A stretch of DNA of 64,000 nucleotides from DATFVJ01 sp963727015 (GCA_963727015.1 CAVSEV010000002.1:1-64000); one strand, 5' to 3'. Positions 27,677 to 36,376 are shown, numbered from the stretch's first letter. Translations and numbers: made by a program. The notes: a model not told the origin generated them from the sequence alone.

Positions 27677-28684
27677 GTGATCGATTTTCGCTACCACCTG
27701 GTTTCCATCGTCGCGATCTTCCTCGCCCTTGCGACCGGCATCGTCATCGGCACTACCGCGCTCAACGGCCCCGTCACCGAGGCGTTGCAGAACGGCAACA
27801 ACTCGCTACGTAACGAACTCAACGGCCTGCGCGCCCAGAATGGCGCGCTGCAGCAGCAGCTCAACGCCGCGGGGACGTTCGGGCAGGCGGCCGCGCCGCG
27901 CTTGCTCGGGAACCTGCTCGCCGGGCAGCGCGTGGTGATGATCGAAGCGCCCGGTTCATCGGGCCAGGTACAGCAGGGGGTCACCGCCATGCTCCAGCAG
28001 GCTGGTGCCACCATCGGCGGCCAGATCCAGCTGCAGGACAAGTTCTTCGACACCAGCGCGACAACCCTCGCAGAACTTGACCAGCTCTCGCAGAGTCTCA
28101 AGCCGCCGAACGTGACGCTTACCGGCGACACCCCGCAGCAGCGCGCGGCCCAAGTGATCGCGGCCGCGATCACAACCAAGGCCTTTCCCGGGCTGAAGGA
28201 CTTCACCAGCCAGAACACCGTTTCCACATTCGCTGGCGGAGGTTTCCTGACCACCAGCGGGCAGCCCGCCGCGCGTGCCACACTCGCGGTCGTGATTACG
28301 CCAGCGAATCCGCTCACCGGCCCGGACTCCGCCACGACCAACCAGTCACTGACCGACTTCGCCGCGGCGGTCAATTCCGCCAGCGTCGCGGCGGTCATGG
28401 CCGGACCCGCTAGCTCGACGCAGCCGGGCGGCTCCATCGCGGCCCTGCGGGCCAGCACCAGCGCCAACCAGGTGTCGAGCGTGGACAATGCCGACATGAC
28501 GTTCGGGCAGGTTGTCGTGGCGCAGGTGCTCGCCAAGCAGATCGGCACGCAGACGCCCGGCAGTTACGGCACCTCAGGCGCGAATGGGGTCGGGCCGAGC
28601 CCGATTCCGACCCCGACGGCTACCGCCACGGCGTCGGCTTCGCCAACTCCCACCAAGATCGCGAACGCAAGGTCCCAGCGGTGA
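27677..28684 (+). CDS. steB: SteB/MctB-type copper transporter-like membrane protein
   Basis: 335 residues. It starts MIDFRYHLVSIVAIFLALATGIVIG: a short cytoplasmic part and one membrane helix, then a coiled coil (ALQNGNNSLRNELNGLRAQNGALQQQL) and an extracytoplasmic domain, ending in a Pro/Thr/Ser/Ala tail. This is the DUF3186 family, called copper transporter MctB in mycobacteria and SteB (partner of SteA) in corynebacteria. Position 1 bp after steA supports the SteB role. It overlaps the next gene by 4 bp. Confidence 0.9.
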   Translation: MIDFRYHLVSIVAIFLALATGIVIGTTALNGPVTEALQNGNNSLRNELNGLRAQNGALQQQLNAAGTFGQAAAPRLLGNLLAGQRVVMIEAPGSSGQVQQGVTAMLQQAGATIGGQIQLQDKFFDTSATTLAELDQLSQSLKPPNVTLTGDTPQQRAAQVIAAAITTKAFPGLKDFTSQNTVSTFAGGGFLTTSGQPAARATLAVVITPANPLTGPDSATTNQSLTDFAAAVNSASVAAVMAGPASSTQPGGSIAALRASTSANQVSSVDNADMTFGQVVVAQVLAKQIGTQTPGSYGTSGANGVGPSPIPTPTATATASASPTPTKIANARSQR

Positions 28685-30027
28685 ACCGCGCTGCACCTCA
28701 GGACGCACGCGGGCCGCTCAGCCGCGGGCCGCTCAGCCGCGGGCCGCTCAGCCGCGGGCTGCTCACCTCCCTCGCCGCGGCCGGGACCACACGCGCCGCC
28801 TATGTTCTGCTCAAATCGCGTCCGCCCGGTGGCGAGGTGGTCTGGCACCGGACCAACCACCGCGGCGAGCCGGTCACCCTGCTCGAAGGTCCAGCGGCCG
28901 CGGCCGGCGCGGTCATGGCGGTCGCGATTGCGCCGGGCGTGCCAGCCCGTGCGCGCGCTGCGGCAGCCCTGGCTGGTGCGGGTGCGGCGGCGTTCGGTGG
29001 GTACGACGACCTCGCGGGTTCTGGTGACCGGCGGGGATTTCGCGGCCACCTGGGTGCGCTTCGGCAGGGCAACGTCACGACCGGCGCGGTGAAGATCGGC
29101 GGAATCGGCGCGACAGGCGCCGCGGCCGCCGCGATACTCGGCGGGCCGCCCGTCGACGTGGCGATCAACGCGGGCCTCGTTGCGGGCAGCGCGAACCTGC
29201 TGAACCTGTTTGACCTGCGGCCAGGCCGCGCTATCAAAGTCGCCCTGGCCGCGGCCGCCTTGCTGCGCGCGCCCGTCGTGCCCGCGGCCGCGTCGGCCGC
29301 AGGCAGCGCCGTGGCGTTGCTCGGCGAGGATCTGGGCGAACGGGCCATGCTTGGCGACGCAGGCGCCAACGCACTCGGCGCCGTGCTCGGTGCCGCGGCC
29401 GCGGCGAGCTTGCCACGCGGCGCCAGGCTGGCGGTGCTCGCGGGGATAACGGGCCTCACCGCTGCAAGCGAGGTCGTCAGCTTCACGAAGGTGATCGAGC
29501 GGACGGCGCCGTTGCGCTGGCTCGACATGATGGGCAGGCGCGCGCCCAGCCACCCGTCCGCCCAGCCAGCCGCCGAGCCAGCCGCACGGGCAGCCAGCCG
29601 GCCGCCCGGGCAGCCGAGCCAGCCGCCCGGGCAGCCGAGGCAGCCGAGGCAGCCGAGCCAGCCGCCCAGGCAGCCGAGCCTCCCGCCCAGGCCGCCGAGC
29701 CTCCCGCCCAGGCCGCCGAGCCACCCGCGCGGGCAGCCGCCCAGGCAGCATGGCCAACGGGCGAACCGGCGGCAGGGACATCGTCGCGGATACCTGCGGG
29801 CCCGGATGGCCACGCGGGCTCCGCAGATCCGGCAGAAGCGACCGGCATCGGTGGCCGTTCAGCTGTGCCGGCCCGTGGGGCCACTGTCCTTCCCGTGGAC
29901 CCTGCCGACTTTCGGCGGCCCGCACCCCCCTGCGGACGGGGAGGTGCCCGCGTCGGTGGGTAGCGCGCTGGGCGGGGAAAGCCCCCGCACACCCGAGGGG
30001 ATGCCTGGGTCATCGATCGAAACGTGA
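28681..30027 (+). CDS. MraY/WecA-like membrane glycosyl-phosphate transferase (GT family 4-like)
   Basis: Membrane protein with several Ala/Gly-rich helices. GGYDDLAG stands where family members have a DD motif, NLFDLRPGRAIK matches the N-LD-R-G block, and AMLGDAGANALGAVLG matches the GD-G-N block. This class moves a sugar-1-phosphate to polyprenyl phosphate; the substrate is unknown. Overlaps of 4 bp with steB and murJ place it in a division/envelope operon. The conserved part ends at MGRR (~29545). The tail is Pro/Gln/Arg-rich in this frame, but from ~29605 another frame gives an Ala/Glu-rich tail ending at 29963, so a 1-base deletion near 29600 is possible and the real C-terminus is uncertain. 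Three PLSRG repeats stand at the N-terminus. Confidence 0.75.
   Translation: MNRAAPQDARGPLSRGPLSRGPLSRGLLTSLAAAGTTRAAYVLLKSRPPGGEVVWHRTNHRGEPVTLLEGPAAAAGAVMAVAIAPGVPARARAAAALAGAGAAAFGGYDDLAGSGDRRGFRGHLGALRQGNVTTGAVKIGGIGATGAAAAAILGGPPVDVAINAGLVAGSANLLNLFDLRPGRAIKVALAAAALLRAPVVPAAASAAGSAVALLGEDLGERAMLGDAGANALGAVLGAAAAASLPRGARLAVLAGITGLTAASEVVSFTKVIERTAPLRWLDMMGRRAPSHPSAQPAAEPAARAASRPPGQPSQPPGQPRQPRQPSQPPRQPSLPPRPPSLPPRPPSHPRGQPPRQHGQRANRRQGHRRGYLRARMATRAPQIRQKRPASVAVQLCRPVGPLSFPWTLPTFGGPHPPADGEVPASVGSALGGESPRTPEGMPGSSIET
29575..29745 (+). repeat. Low-complexity CCGAGCCAGCCGCCCGGGCAG repeat in the tail of the MraY-like gene
   Basis: Irregular tandem units of 9-21 bp (GCAGCCGAG, CAGCCGCCCGG, CAGGCCGCCGAG). 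In one frame they code PSQPPGQP, in another AAEPAAQ; the second is the more usual actinobacterial tail composition. Confidence 0.65.
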
Positions 30028-31895
30028 GGCGCGGGCTCGGCCGCGCCGCGGTACTGATCGGCGCGATCACCGTAGTGGCCCGCCTGGCGGGGTTCGGGCG
30101 CACGCTCGTCTTCGCGCAGACTGTCGGCAACACCAACCTCGGCACCGCGTACACCACCGCGAACCAGGTGCCGAACATTATTTTCGATATCGTGGCCGGC
30201 GGTGCCCTCACCGCCGTGGTGGTGCCCGTGCTGGCCGGGCCCGCTCAGCGCGCGGATCACGATGCTGGCGCGGCGGCCGACGCCCGCCGGACCGCTTCGG
30301 CCTTGCTCACCTGGACAATCCTGTTGCTCGTGCCGTTGAGCGTGCTCCTGGCGCTCGTCGCGGGGCCGGTCGCGACGGCGCTTTTCGGCCGCTCGCACGC
30401 GGGATCGGCCGAGACCATCGCGGTGGCCAGCAGGATGCTCGTGGTGTTCGCGCCGCAGATAGCGCTCTACGGGCTCGCCGTTGTGATCTACGGCATCCTG
30501 CAGTCGCACCACAAGTTCACGGCTCCGGCCCTCGCACCGCTGGTTTCCAGCCTGGTGGTGAGCGCCGCGTACCTGGCGTTCCTGCCGGTAGGGAACGGAT
30601 ATCAGAACAATCTGCGCGGCCTGCCCACCGCGGCGGAGCTGATCCTTTCTGTCGGCACCACCGCCGGTGTCGCGGCGCTCGTGGCGACGGTCGCGGTCCC
30701 GGCTTGGCGGCTCCGGCTTCGGTTGCGTCCGGCGCTGCGTTTCCCGCAAGGGATCGCACCGCGGGTGCGCGGGCTCGCGGCCGCAGGCGTCGCCACCCTG
30801 GTGGCGCAGGACGCGGCGCTGGTGGCGGTGATCGTGCTGGCCAATTCACGCGGCGGCACCGGCGCGATCGTGCTCTACAACTACGGCTGGCAGATGTTCT
30901 TCCTGCCCTACGCGGTGCTCGCGATACCCGTGGCGACGACAGCGTTCCCGCTGCTTTCCGCGCATGCCGCGGCCACGTCTGCCACGCTGGCCTCAGGCGC
31001 GGGCGCCGCCGTGCCTGCCGAGGCCGGCGTCGCGCAGCATGCGGAAACCGTTTCAGGCCCGGCGGCGTCGGCGGCGAAGTTGGTGCCGCCGGCGCAGCTA
31101 GGGCCGCCCGTATCGCCGCCGCCCGTATCGCCGCTGCCAGCGTCGCAGCCGCCAGCGTCGGACCCGTTAGCGCAGGCGGAGCCCGCAGCGCTGTCGGAGC
31201 CCGCAGCGCTGTCGGCGCCTGCCGCGCAGCCGGACCCGGCAGGCAGGTTCGACGCCTTGGCTGCCACCGCAACACGTGCGGCCGTGCTTGTGTCCTTCCT
31301 CGGCGCCGCCGTGCTCGCAGGGACCGCAGCGCCGGCCGCCCGGGTCTTCGTCCACCCCGCAAGCACGCGCGAGCTGACCTTCGTGTTCCTGGCTTTCGCA
31401 CCAGGCCTGATCGGTTACGGTCTGGTCGCCAACCTCAGCCGGGTGCTGCTTGCCTGGGGCCGTAATCGTGCCGCCGCCCTGACGACCGTCATGGGCTGGC
31501 TCGCCGTGATGGCGGCGGACCTGGCCATCGTCCCGTTCGTGCCGCAGCGATGGGTGGTGCCTGTGCTTGGGCTCGGCAACAGCATCGGCCTCACCGTCGC
31601 GGGTGCCGCGCTGCTCATCGCCGTCGTGCGGGTCCGCGGACGCGGCTGCGTGGCCGGTCTGCCGCGCGCCTTCGCCGCGGGGATGGCCAGCGCCGTCGCG
31701 GGTGGAGCCGTGGGCGCGCTGCTCGCGGCGGCGGCAAGCCATGTGTTCGGCCCCGGCGGCGCGCTCCCTGCGGCGGCGCTCACGCTGGTGGCAGGTGCCG
31801 TCACAGCGGCCGTCTTCCTCGCTGTGGCGTACCTGGCCGACTCGGGTGACCTGCGGGCGGTCACCGCACGGGTGCTGCGGCGGCGGACGGCATGA
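30024..31895 (+). CDS. murJ: Lipid II flippase MurJ
   Basis: 623 residues, MOP-superfamily layout of ~14 membrane helices. Typical MurJ parts: RLAGFGRTLVFAQTVG, TAYTTANQVPNIIFDIVAGGALTAVVVPVL, YGLAVVIYGILQSHHKFTAPALAPL, NYGWQMFFLPYAVLAIPVATTAFPLLS. It flips lipid-linked peptidoglycan precursor to the outer face. An Ala/Pro-rich segment of ~80 residues (about 325-405), unusual in length, is inserted between helices. Starts at GTG 30024 inside the end of the preceding gene; 4-bp overlap with the next. Confidence 0.92.
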   Translation: MRRGLGRAAVLIGAITVVARLAGFGRTLVFAQTVGNTNLGTAYTTANQVPNIIFDIVAGGALTAVVVPVLAGPAQRADHDAGAAADARRTASALLTWTILLLVPLSVLLALVAGPVATALFGRSHAGSAETIAVASRMLVVFAPQIALYGLAVVIYGILQSHHKFTAPALAPLVSSLVVSAAYLAFLPVGNGYQNNLRGLPTAAELILSVGTTAGVAALVATVAVPAWRLRLRLRPALRFPQGIAPRVRGLAAAGVATLVAQDAALVAVIVLANSRGGTGAIVLYNYGWQMFFLPYAVLAIPVATTAFPLLSAHAAATSATLASGAGAAVPAEAGVAQHAETVSGPAASAAKLVPPAQLGPPVSPPPVSPLPASQPPASDPLAQAEPAALSEPAALSAPAAQPDPAGRFDALAATATRAAVLVSFLGAAVLAGTAAPAARVFVHPASTRELTFVFLAFAPGLIGYGLVANLSRVLLAWGRNRAAALTTVMGWLAVMAADLAIVPFVPQRWVVPVLGLGNSIGLTVAGAALLIAVVRVRGRGCVAGLPRAFAAGMASAVAGGAVGALLAAAASHVFGPGGALPAAALTLVAGAVTAAVFLAVAYLADSGDLRAVTARVLRRRTA

Positions 31896-33109
31896 GCGAG
31901 GGCCCCGCGCCTGGCACCGAAGCCGCCTGCGTGACGTTCGTGCTTGGCACGACAGCTGGCGGGACCGGAAGGCACGTGCGGTCCCTCGCCGCGGGCCTTG
32001 CCGCGCGGGGCATCTACGTGGCGGTCTGCGGTCCTGCCGAGACGGAGCGAGTGCTCGGGTTCACCGGCGCGGGCGCGCGGTTCGCCGCCGTGGAGATCGG
32101 TGACAGGCCGCGGCCGGCTCGTGACCTGGCGGCAGCGGCGCGCCTGCGTCGCCTGTTGCGCGAGTGCGACACTGCCGCTGACAAGTCCCGCGGCCCCGGT
32201 GGCGCGGGGCGAGCGGGACCAAGGATCGTGCACGCGCACGGCCTGCGCGCGGGCGCGCTTGCCGCGCTCGCCCTCGGCGGTGTCAGCCGCGCGTCAGGGC
32301 ACCGCCGGCGGCCCGTGCTCGTGGTGAGCCTGCACAACGCGCCCCCCGCGGGTGGCGTCCTCGCAGCGGTGGTTCACCGGGTCCTGGAGCAGATCGTCGC
32401 CCGCCGCGCCGACCGGGTGCTCTGCGTGTCGGGGGACCTGGCCGCGCGGATGCGCCGCCGCGCTGCGCGTTCGGTGGGAATAGCGGTGGTGCCCGCCCCT
32501 GCAGGGCCAGCCGTTTCCGCGCAGACGGCGCGGGTCGTGCGGGCCGGGCTCGCCGCCGACGGCAGGCCGGTAGTGCTCGCCGTCGGCAGGCTCGCCGCGC
32601 AGAAGGGGTTCGGGACGCTGCTCGACGCTGCTGGCCGGCTGCGTGACCGCATTCCGCAGCCACTGGTGGTCATCGCCGGTGCCGGTCCGCTGCACGCTGA
32701 ACTGGGCCGCAGGATTGATGCCGAACGGCTGCCGCTGCGGCTTATCGGCCAGCGCGACGATATCCCTGCCCTGCTGGCGGCCGCGGATGTGTTCGTGCTG
32801 CCGAGCCAGTGGGAGGGCCAGCCGCTCGTCCTTCAGGAAGCGCTGCGCGCGGGCGCGCCGATCGTGGCGACCCGTACCGGCGGCATTCCGGATCTGACGG
32901 GGGAGGACGCGGCACTGCTGGTGCCTGTTGCCGACCCGCAGCGGCTGGCGGCCGCGTTGGCGCGGGTACTCGCGGATCACGCGCTCGCCGCGCGGCTGTC
33001 GGCGGCGGCTGTCGAGCGTGCGCGGTCGCTGCCTGATGCGGAGGCGGCCGTCGAGGCGGTGCTCGCCGACTACGGGCGCGCCGCGGCCGGTGCCGAACGG
33101 GGCACCTGA
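31892..33109 (+). CDS. Glycosyltransferase family 4
   Basis: 405 residues, GT-B fold. N-terminal VLGTTAGGTGRHVRSLAAGLAARG, IVHAHGLRAGALAALAL; C-terminal VVLAVGRLAAQKGFGTLLDAA and the nucleotide-sugar motif PSQWEGQPLVLQEALRAGAPIVAT with its two Glu. It transfers a sugar from a nucleotide donor to a lipid or glycan; acceptor unknown. As last gene of the steA-steB-MraY-like-murJ series (ATGA overlap), it probably makes a lipid-linked envelope glycan. Followed by an inverted-repeat element. Confidence 0.88.
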   Translation: MSEGPAPGTEAACVTFVLGTTAGGTGRHVRSLAAGLAARGIYVAVCGPAETERVLGFTGAGARFAAVEIGDRPRPARDLAAAARLRRLLRECDTAADKSRGPGGAGRAGPRIVHAHGLRAGALAALALGGVSRASGHRRRPVLVVSLHNAPPAGGVLAAVVHRVLEQIVARRADRVLCVSGDLAARMRRRAARSVGIAVVPAPAGPAVSAQTARVVRAGLAADGRPVVLAVGRLAAQKGFGTLLDAAGRLRDRIPQPLVVIAGAGPLHAELGRRIDAERLPLRLIGQRDDIPALLAAADVFVLPSQWEGQPLVLQEALRAGAPIVATRTGGIPDLTGEDAALLVPVADPQRLAAALARVLADHALAARLSAAAVERARSLPDAEAAVEAVLADYGRAAAGAERGT

Positions 33110-33141
33110 CCTCGCGGAGCCACCGGCGTGACGGGCCACGG

Positions 33142-33237
33142 TGTGGAGATCAGTGTGGCGGTCTGGCCAGAGTGAAGTGGCACTTGCGGGTCACCCTGAT
33201 CTCCACGCCCCCCGGCCCGGTCACACTGATCTCCACA
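33142..33237. repeat. 96-bp inverted-repeat element with TGTGGAGATCAGTGTG ends, between convergent genes
   Basis: TGTGGAGATCAGTGTG (33142-33157) pairs perfectly with 33222-33237. An inner copy of the right arm (CACCCTGATCTCCAC, 33192-33206) allows an alternative, shorter hairpin. A relative lies at 53379-53442. Both separate convergent genes, so a two-way terminator role fits. Confidence 0.7.
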
Positions 33238-33273
33238 GGGCGGGAACGGGTCGTCGCGTGCTGGCCTCGCACG

Positions 33274-33654
33274 CTAGCTGCGCTGTCCACGGTCGGGAAC
33301 CTCCTGCACGGCCCAGCGGTTGCCGTCCGGATCGCTGAAGAAGACAAACGACCCCCAGGGCAGGTGCTGAACGTCGCCGACTTCCACCCCCCGGCCTGCG
33401 AGTTCCGCGCGCGCCGCGGTTACGTCGGAGACGACCAGTTGCATGCCTCGGACAGAACCGGGTGGTGCATCGCTGATCCCGGTCCCCAGCGCGATCGAGC
33501 AGGCCGAGCCCGGTGGCGTCAGCTGCACGAAACGGATCTCGTCGCTGACCCTGTGGTCATGATCGGCGTTGAAGCCGGCCTGCTCGGTGTAGAACGCCTT
33601 GGCGCGGTCTACGTCCGAGACGGGAATCGCCACAAGCTCAAGCTTCCAGTCCAT
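33274..33654 (-). CDS. VOC-family (glyoxalase/bleomycin resistance-like) protein
   Basis: 126 residues. Two beta-alpha-beta-beta-beta halves: MDWKLELVAIPVSDVDRAKAFYTEQAGF and GMQLVVSDVTAARAELAGRGVEV..GSFVFFSDPDGNRWAVQEV. The family includes glyoxalases, dioxygenases and drug-binding proteins; which one is unclear. AGGAAAGGTGAG precedes ATG 33654. A tandem array of SD-like units lies directly upstream (33666-33732). Confidence 0.85.
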   Translation of the reverse strand: MDWKLELVAIPVSDVDRAKAFYTEQAGFNADHDHRVSDEIRFVQLTPPGSACSIALGTGISDAPPGSVRGMQLVVSDVTAARAELAGRGVEVGDVQHLPWGSFVFFSDPDGNRWAVQEVPDRGQRS

Positions 33655-33665
33655 GCAGTCTCACC

Positions 33666-33732
33666 TTTCCTGGTCGTGCTTTCTGGTCGTGCTTTCTGGT
33701 CGTGCTTTCCTGGCCGAGCTTTCCTGGCCGAG
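33666..33732 (-). repeat. 13/14-bp tandem array (5 units) in the leader of the VOC gene
   Basis: Plus-strand units TTTCCTGGTCGTGC, TTTCTGGTCGTGC (x2), TTTCCTGGCCGAGC, TTTCCTGGCCGAG. On the gene's strand each unit carries an AGGAAA- or AGAAA-type purine block, so the leader holds several ribosome-site-like blocks; the first is the probable real site. Confidence 0.8.
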
Positions 33733-33931
33733 TTCCGAACGATGGCCTGGAGCTTCCCAACGCGCTCCAGATGTTACGAGCTACCGACGGCGGCGGGACC
33801 TCGCGGCGTTACCTGTGACGTAATCGACGGCTGGCCGGCGGCGTGGCACCTTGGCTTGATGCTGTTCATCAGGGCGGACCCGGGCGCACGTAGCGCGGGC
33901 GGCGTCCGCCATCGAGCCGGAGGGACTTCAC

Positions 33932-34300
33932 ATGACCGACTTCAATGATCTCGCACACCGCTACATCGACGCATGGAACGAGACGGACGCCGCCGCCAGG
34001 CGCAAGGCGGTGGCGCAGCTGTGGGCGGATGACGGCGGGTACACCGACCCGCTGGCGGACGTCGCGGGGCCCGATGCGATCAGCGGGCTGATCGGCGCTG
34101 TCCACGAGCAGTTCGCCGGCCACGTTTTCAGGCTGGGCGGCCCTGTCGACGCGCACCACGACATCGCCAGGTTCAGCTGGGAACTGGTTCCGGCTGGCGG
34201 CGACGAGGCAACCGTGATCGGCTTCGACGTCGTTGCGGCCGGCCAGGACGGCCGGCTGCGTCACGTCTACGGCTTCCTCGACAAGGTGCCCGCGGCCTGA
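33932..34300 (+). CDS. NTF2-like/SnoaL-like fold protein
   Basis: 122 residues: DLAHRYIDAWNETDAAARRKAVAQLWADDGGYTDPLADVAGPDAISGLI, then ..GGPVDAHHDIARFSWELVPAGG..VIGFDVVAAGQDGRLRHVYGFLD. This is the compact cone-shaped SnoaL/NTF2 fold; members are isomerases, cyclases or binding proteins, and no catalytic set is clear. CGGAGGGACTTCAC precedes ATG 33932. Probably a single-gene unit. Confidence 0.85.
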   Translation: MTDFNDLAHRYIDAWNETDAAARRKAVAQLWADDGGYTDPLADVAGPDAISGLIGAVHEQFAGHVFRLGGPVDAHHDIARFSWELVPAGGDEATVIGFDVVAAGQDGRLRHVYGFLDKVPAA

Positions 34301-34443
34301 CCCGTGTGTAAGGCACCGTTCGATCCCGGACACGGCCCTGCGGCGGTCACCGCCGCGGGGCCGCACGGTCGTCTCCACACCGCTGCCTGGCTGGCCATCT
34401 TCAGCCTGGACGCCCAGCGGCCGGCCGGCGGTACGCTCGCCGT

Positions 34444-34560
34444 GTGGTCCGCATCGCCCAAGTCAGTGACCTGCACTTGATGACCAGGACGGACCAGCGC
34501 GCGGGCGCTGCGATCGCCGCCTGGAGCACCGCCCGCGTCCACCAAGATCCACGGGACGCC
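34444..34560 (+). pseudogene. N-terminal scrap of a metallophosphoesterase gene next to a repeat arm
   Basis: GTG 34444 reads VVRIAQVSDLHL, the first metal-binding motif (D-x-H) of calcineurin-like phosphoesterases. The second motif never follows: within ~30 codons the sequence enters the GGCGTCCCG repeat arm (34532-34560) and then the end of the regulator gene on the other strand. It looks cut off by recombination at the repeat. Confidence 0.5.
34532..34560 (-). repeat. Solitary right arm of the GGCGTCCCG element, directly after a stop codon
   Basis: Read on the minus strand it begins GGCGTCCCGTGGATCTTGG, and similarity to the right arm of the 13569-13691 element extends for about 48 bp. 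It starts 6 bp after the stop of the MmyB-type regulator gene. Confidence 0.6.
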
Positions 34561-34566
34561 GCGGAG

Positions 34567-35373
34567 TTAGCGCACGGCTCTCGCCCGGAGGAAATCCCCG
34601 GTCCGCGGGTCGGCCGGGAAGAACGACTCGATCGCGATCTCGGCAATCGTGATGTCCAGCGGGGTACCGAATACCGCCGTGATGCTGAAGAACGCGAGCT
34701 CCTGATCACCGTGACGCATTTTCAGCGGTACGAGCACGTCTCCGGGACCCGGTAGCTCGACGTCCGGCTCGGGCTGGTCACACGGGTAGCCGCGGAGTTC
34801 CTCGTGCAGCGCGGTGAGCTCCGGATCCGCGGTCTGCGCTGCCTGCCGGCGCAGCCGGGCGAGCAGATGGGCGCGCCATTCGCCGAGGTTGGCGATGCGC
34901 GGTGCAAGCCCGTCCGGGTGCAGGCTGAACCGCATCACGTTCATCGGCGGCGCAAGCAGGCCGGGGTCGGCGCCCTCCACGAACATGGCGATGCCGGAGT
35001 TGGCGTCGAGCAGGTTCCACCTGCGGTCGATCACCACCGCGGGGAATGGCTCGTGACCGTCAAGGACCTGCCGTATCGCCTTACGGACGGCGGCCATCTG
35101 CGGCGCGCCGAGTCCCGTCTCTGGGTAGACGGGGGCGTAGCCGCCAGCGAGCAGCAACCGGTTCCTGTCACGCAGCGGCACCTCCAGCTGCTCGCTCAGG
35201 TGCAGGATCATCTCGCTGCTCGGGCGTGAGCGGCCGGTTTCCACGAAGCTGAGGTGCCTGGTGGAGATCTCGGCCCGGATGGACAGCTCGAGCTGACTGA
35301 GCCGGCGGCGCTCGCGCCACTCGCGGAGCAGGTCGCCGATCGCTGGCCGTGGGTTCATCACTGCGGTGGTCAT
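34567..35373 (-). CDS. Helix-turn-helix regulator, MmyB-type
   Basis: 268 residues from MTTAVMNPRPAIG. The N-terminal XRE HTH is LLREWRERRRLSQLELSIRAEISTRHLSFVETGRSRPS; then the MmyB ligand domain: HEPFPAVVIDRRWNLLDANSGIAMF, HPDGLAPRIANLGEWRAHLLARLRRQ. Regulators of this kind often control an adjacent oxidoreductase, here possibly the NmrA-like gene at 35544-36186 on the same strand. The frame opens at 35526 but crosses the terminator; ATG 35373 is followed by normal HTH sequence. Confidence 0.88.
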   Translation of the reverse strand: MTTAVMNPRPAIGDLLREWRERRRLSQLELSIRAEISTRHLSFVETGRSRPSSEMILHLSEQLEVPLRDRNRLLLAGGYAPVYPETGLGAPQMAAVRKAIRQVLDGHEPFPAVVIDRRWNLLDANSGIAMFVEGADPGLLAPPMNVMRFSLHPDGLAPRIANLGEWRAHLLARLRRQAAQTADPELTALHEELRGYPCDQPEPDVELPGPGDVLVPLKMRHGDQELAFFSITAVFGTPLDITIAEIAIESFFPADPRTGDFLRARAVR

Positions 35374-35485
35374 CACGTTGCACCACGGTAGGCGAGGCGC
35401 CTCATGGCGGCGATTACCTCCGGGGTAATGGACCCGGTCTCCCCCGCCGATGAGACCGCTTCTCATCGAGATCCGCACCTTGATC

Positions 35486-35527
35486 GTTGTCCCGTTGGGG
35501 GCGCCACAGCGCCCCCAACGGGACAAC
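35486..35527 (-). terminator. Perfect 19-bp hairpin terminator
   Basis: 35486-35504 pairs fully with 35509-35527 around CACA. It lies 17 bp past the stop of the NmrA-like gene and upstream of the regulator, so it probably ends the former's transcript. Confidence 0.8.
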
Positions 35528-35543
35528 CACGGCGACGAGCGGT

Positions 35544-36186
35544 TCAGTAGGCGGCGGTGAAGCGCTGCCCGATGAAGGTGCCGCGCTCCAGGTCATCCAC
35601 GGCCGCGGCCGCGTAGTCGGCCACGCTGATGCGGCTGTCACCGGCGGTATCGGTGATGGGCGCGTTCCCCGCCCGCACGCGGTAGGCGCCGGTCTTCTCG
35701 CCGTCGACGAGGTGGACAGGCGGCGGGCTGAGGTAGGACCAGTCCAGGGCGTCGCCTGAGGCTCGCAGCAAGGCGAGCGCTTCCGCCTGCCCGAGGGCCT
35801 CGCTCTTGTGCTCGGGCGGGAACCGTGGCAGATCGACGAAGCGCTGGCCGGGCGCGGCCTCCAGGCTGCCGCCAGCCACCGAGGAACAGCAAGCGCCGCA
35901 CGCCCGCCTTTGGCAGCACGTCGAGTAGCGCGCGCGCAACTCGCGGCGCGGCGGCGGGTTGGCCGGCGGCGCCCTTGACGGCGGCCACGACGGCGTCGTG
36001 CCCCGCGATGGCACGGGCATTGGCGTCCTGATCGAATACGTCGGCGCTCACCACGGCCGCACCGGGCAGGTCCTTGATCCGGGAGACGTCGCGTGCGATC
36101 GCGGTGACCTGATGACCGCGGGAGAGCGCCTCAAGGGCCACGGCGTGGCCGAGGTGGCCGGACCCGCCGATAACTACGATCTTCAT
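35544..36186 (-). CDS. NAD(P)-binding NmrA-like/SDR-a5 protein; one +1 frameshift as read
   Basis: Rossmann start KIVVIGGSGHLGHAVALEALSRGHQVTAIARD, then AGHDAVVAAVKG, RRLLFLGG and, in the next frame, GGSLEAAPGQRFVDLPRFP..LDWSYLSPPPVHLVDGEKTGAYR..ISVADYAAAAVDDLE. This is the usual atypical-SDR pattern (NADH-flavin reductase/NmrA-like, YwnB-type); likely a redox-sensing or reductase protein. The frame changes near 35877-35880, where dropping one base gives LFLGGAGGSLEAAP. Restored length ~213. An 8-bp repeat array lies in the leader. Confidence 0.82.
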
Positions 36187-36232
36187 CGGTTTCCCTTCTG
36201 CGGCCGGTGCCGGGTGCTGGTCAGTTCCTCAG

Positions 36233-36296
36233 CTCCTCAACTCCTCAACTCCTCAACTCCTCAACTCCTCAACTCCTCAACTCCTCGACCCTTCGC
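36233..36296 (-). repeat. 8-bp microsatellite (TTGAGGAG on minus strand, about 8 copies)
   Basis: Plus strand CTCCTCAA repeated perfectly seven times, then CTCCTCGA. On the minus strand each unit holds GAGGAG, a ribosome-site-like block, 45-110 nt upstream of the NmrA-like start. Perfect short units are prone to slippage, so copy number may vary between strains. Confidence 0.85.
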
Positions 36297-36376
36297 CTGC
36301 ACCAAAGTTGCCGCCCCCATCGCCCGCCGCCTATGTCCCTGCTGCCGCACGGGTCCCAGATCTCCGGAAGGGCCCC

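Noticed and set aside
29750..31465. 571-residue plus-strand frame overlapping murJ
   Set aside because: Arg/Gly-rich shadow frame; MurJ in the other frame has clear membrane helices and family motifs.
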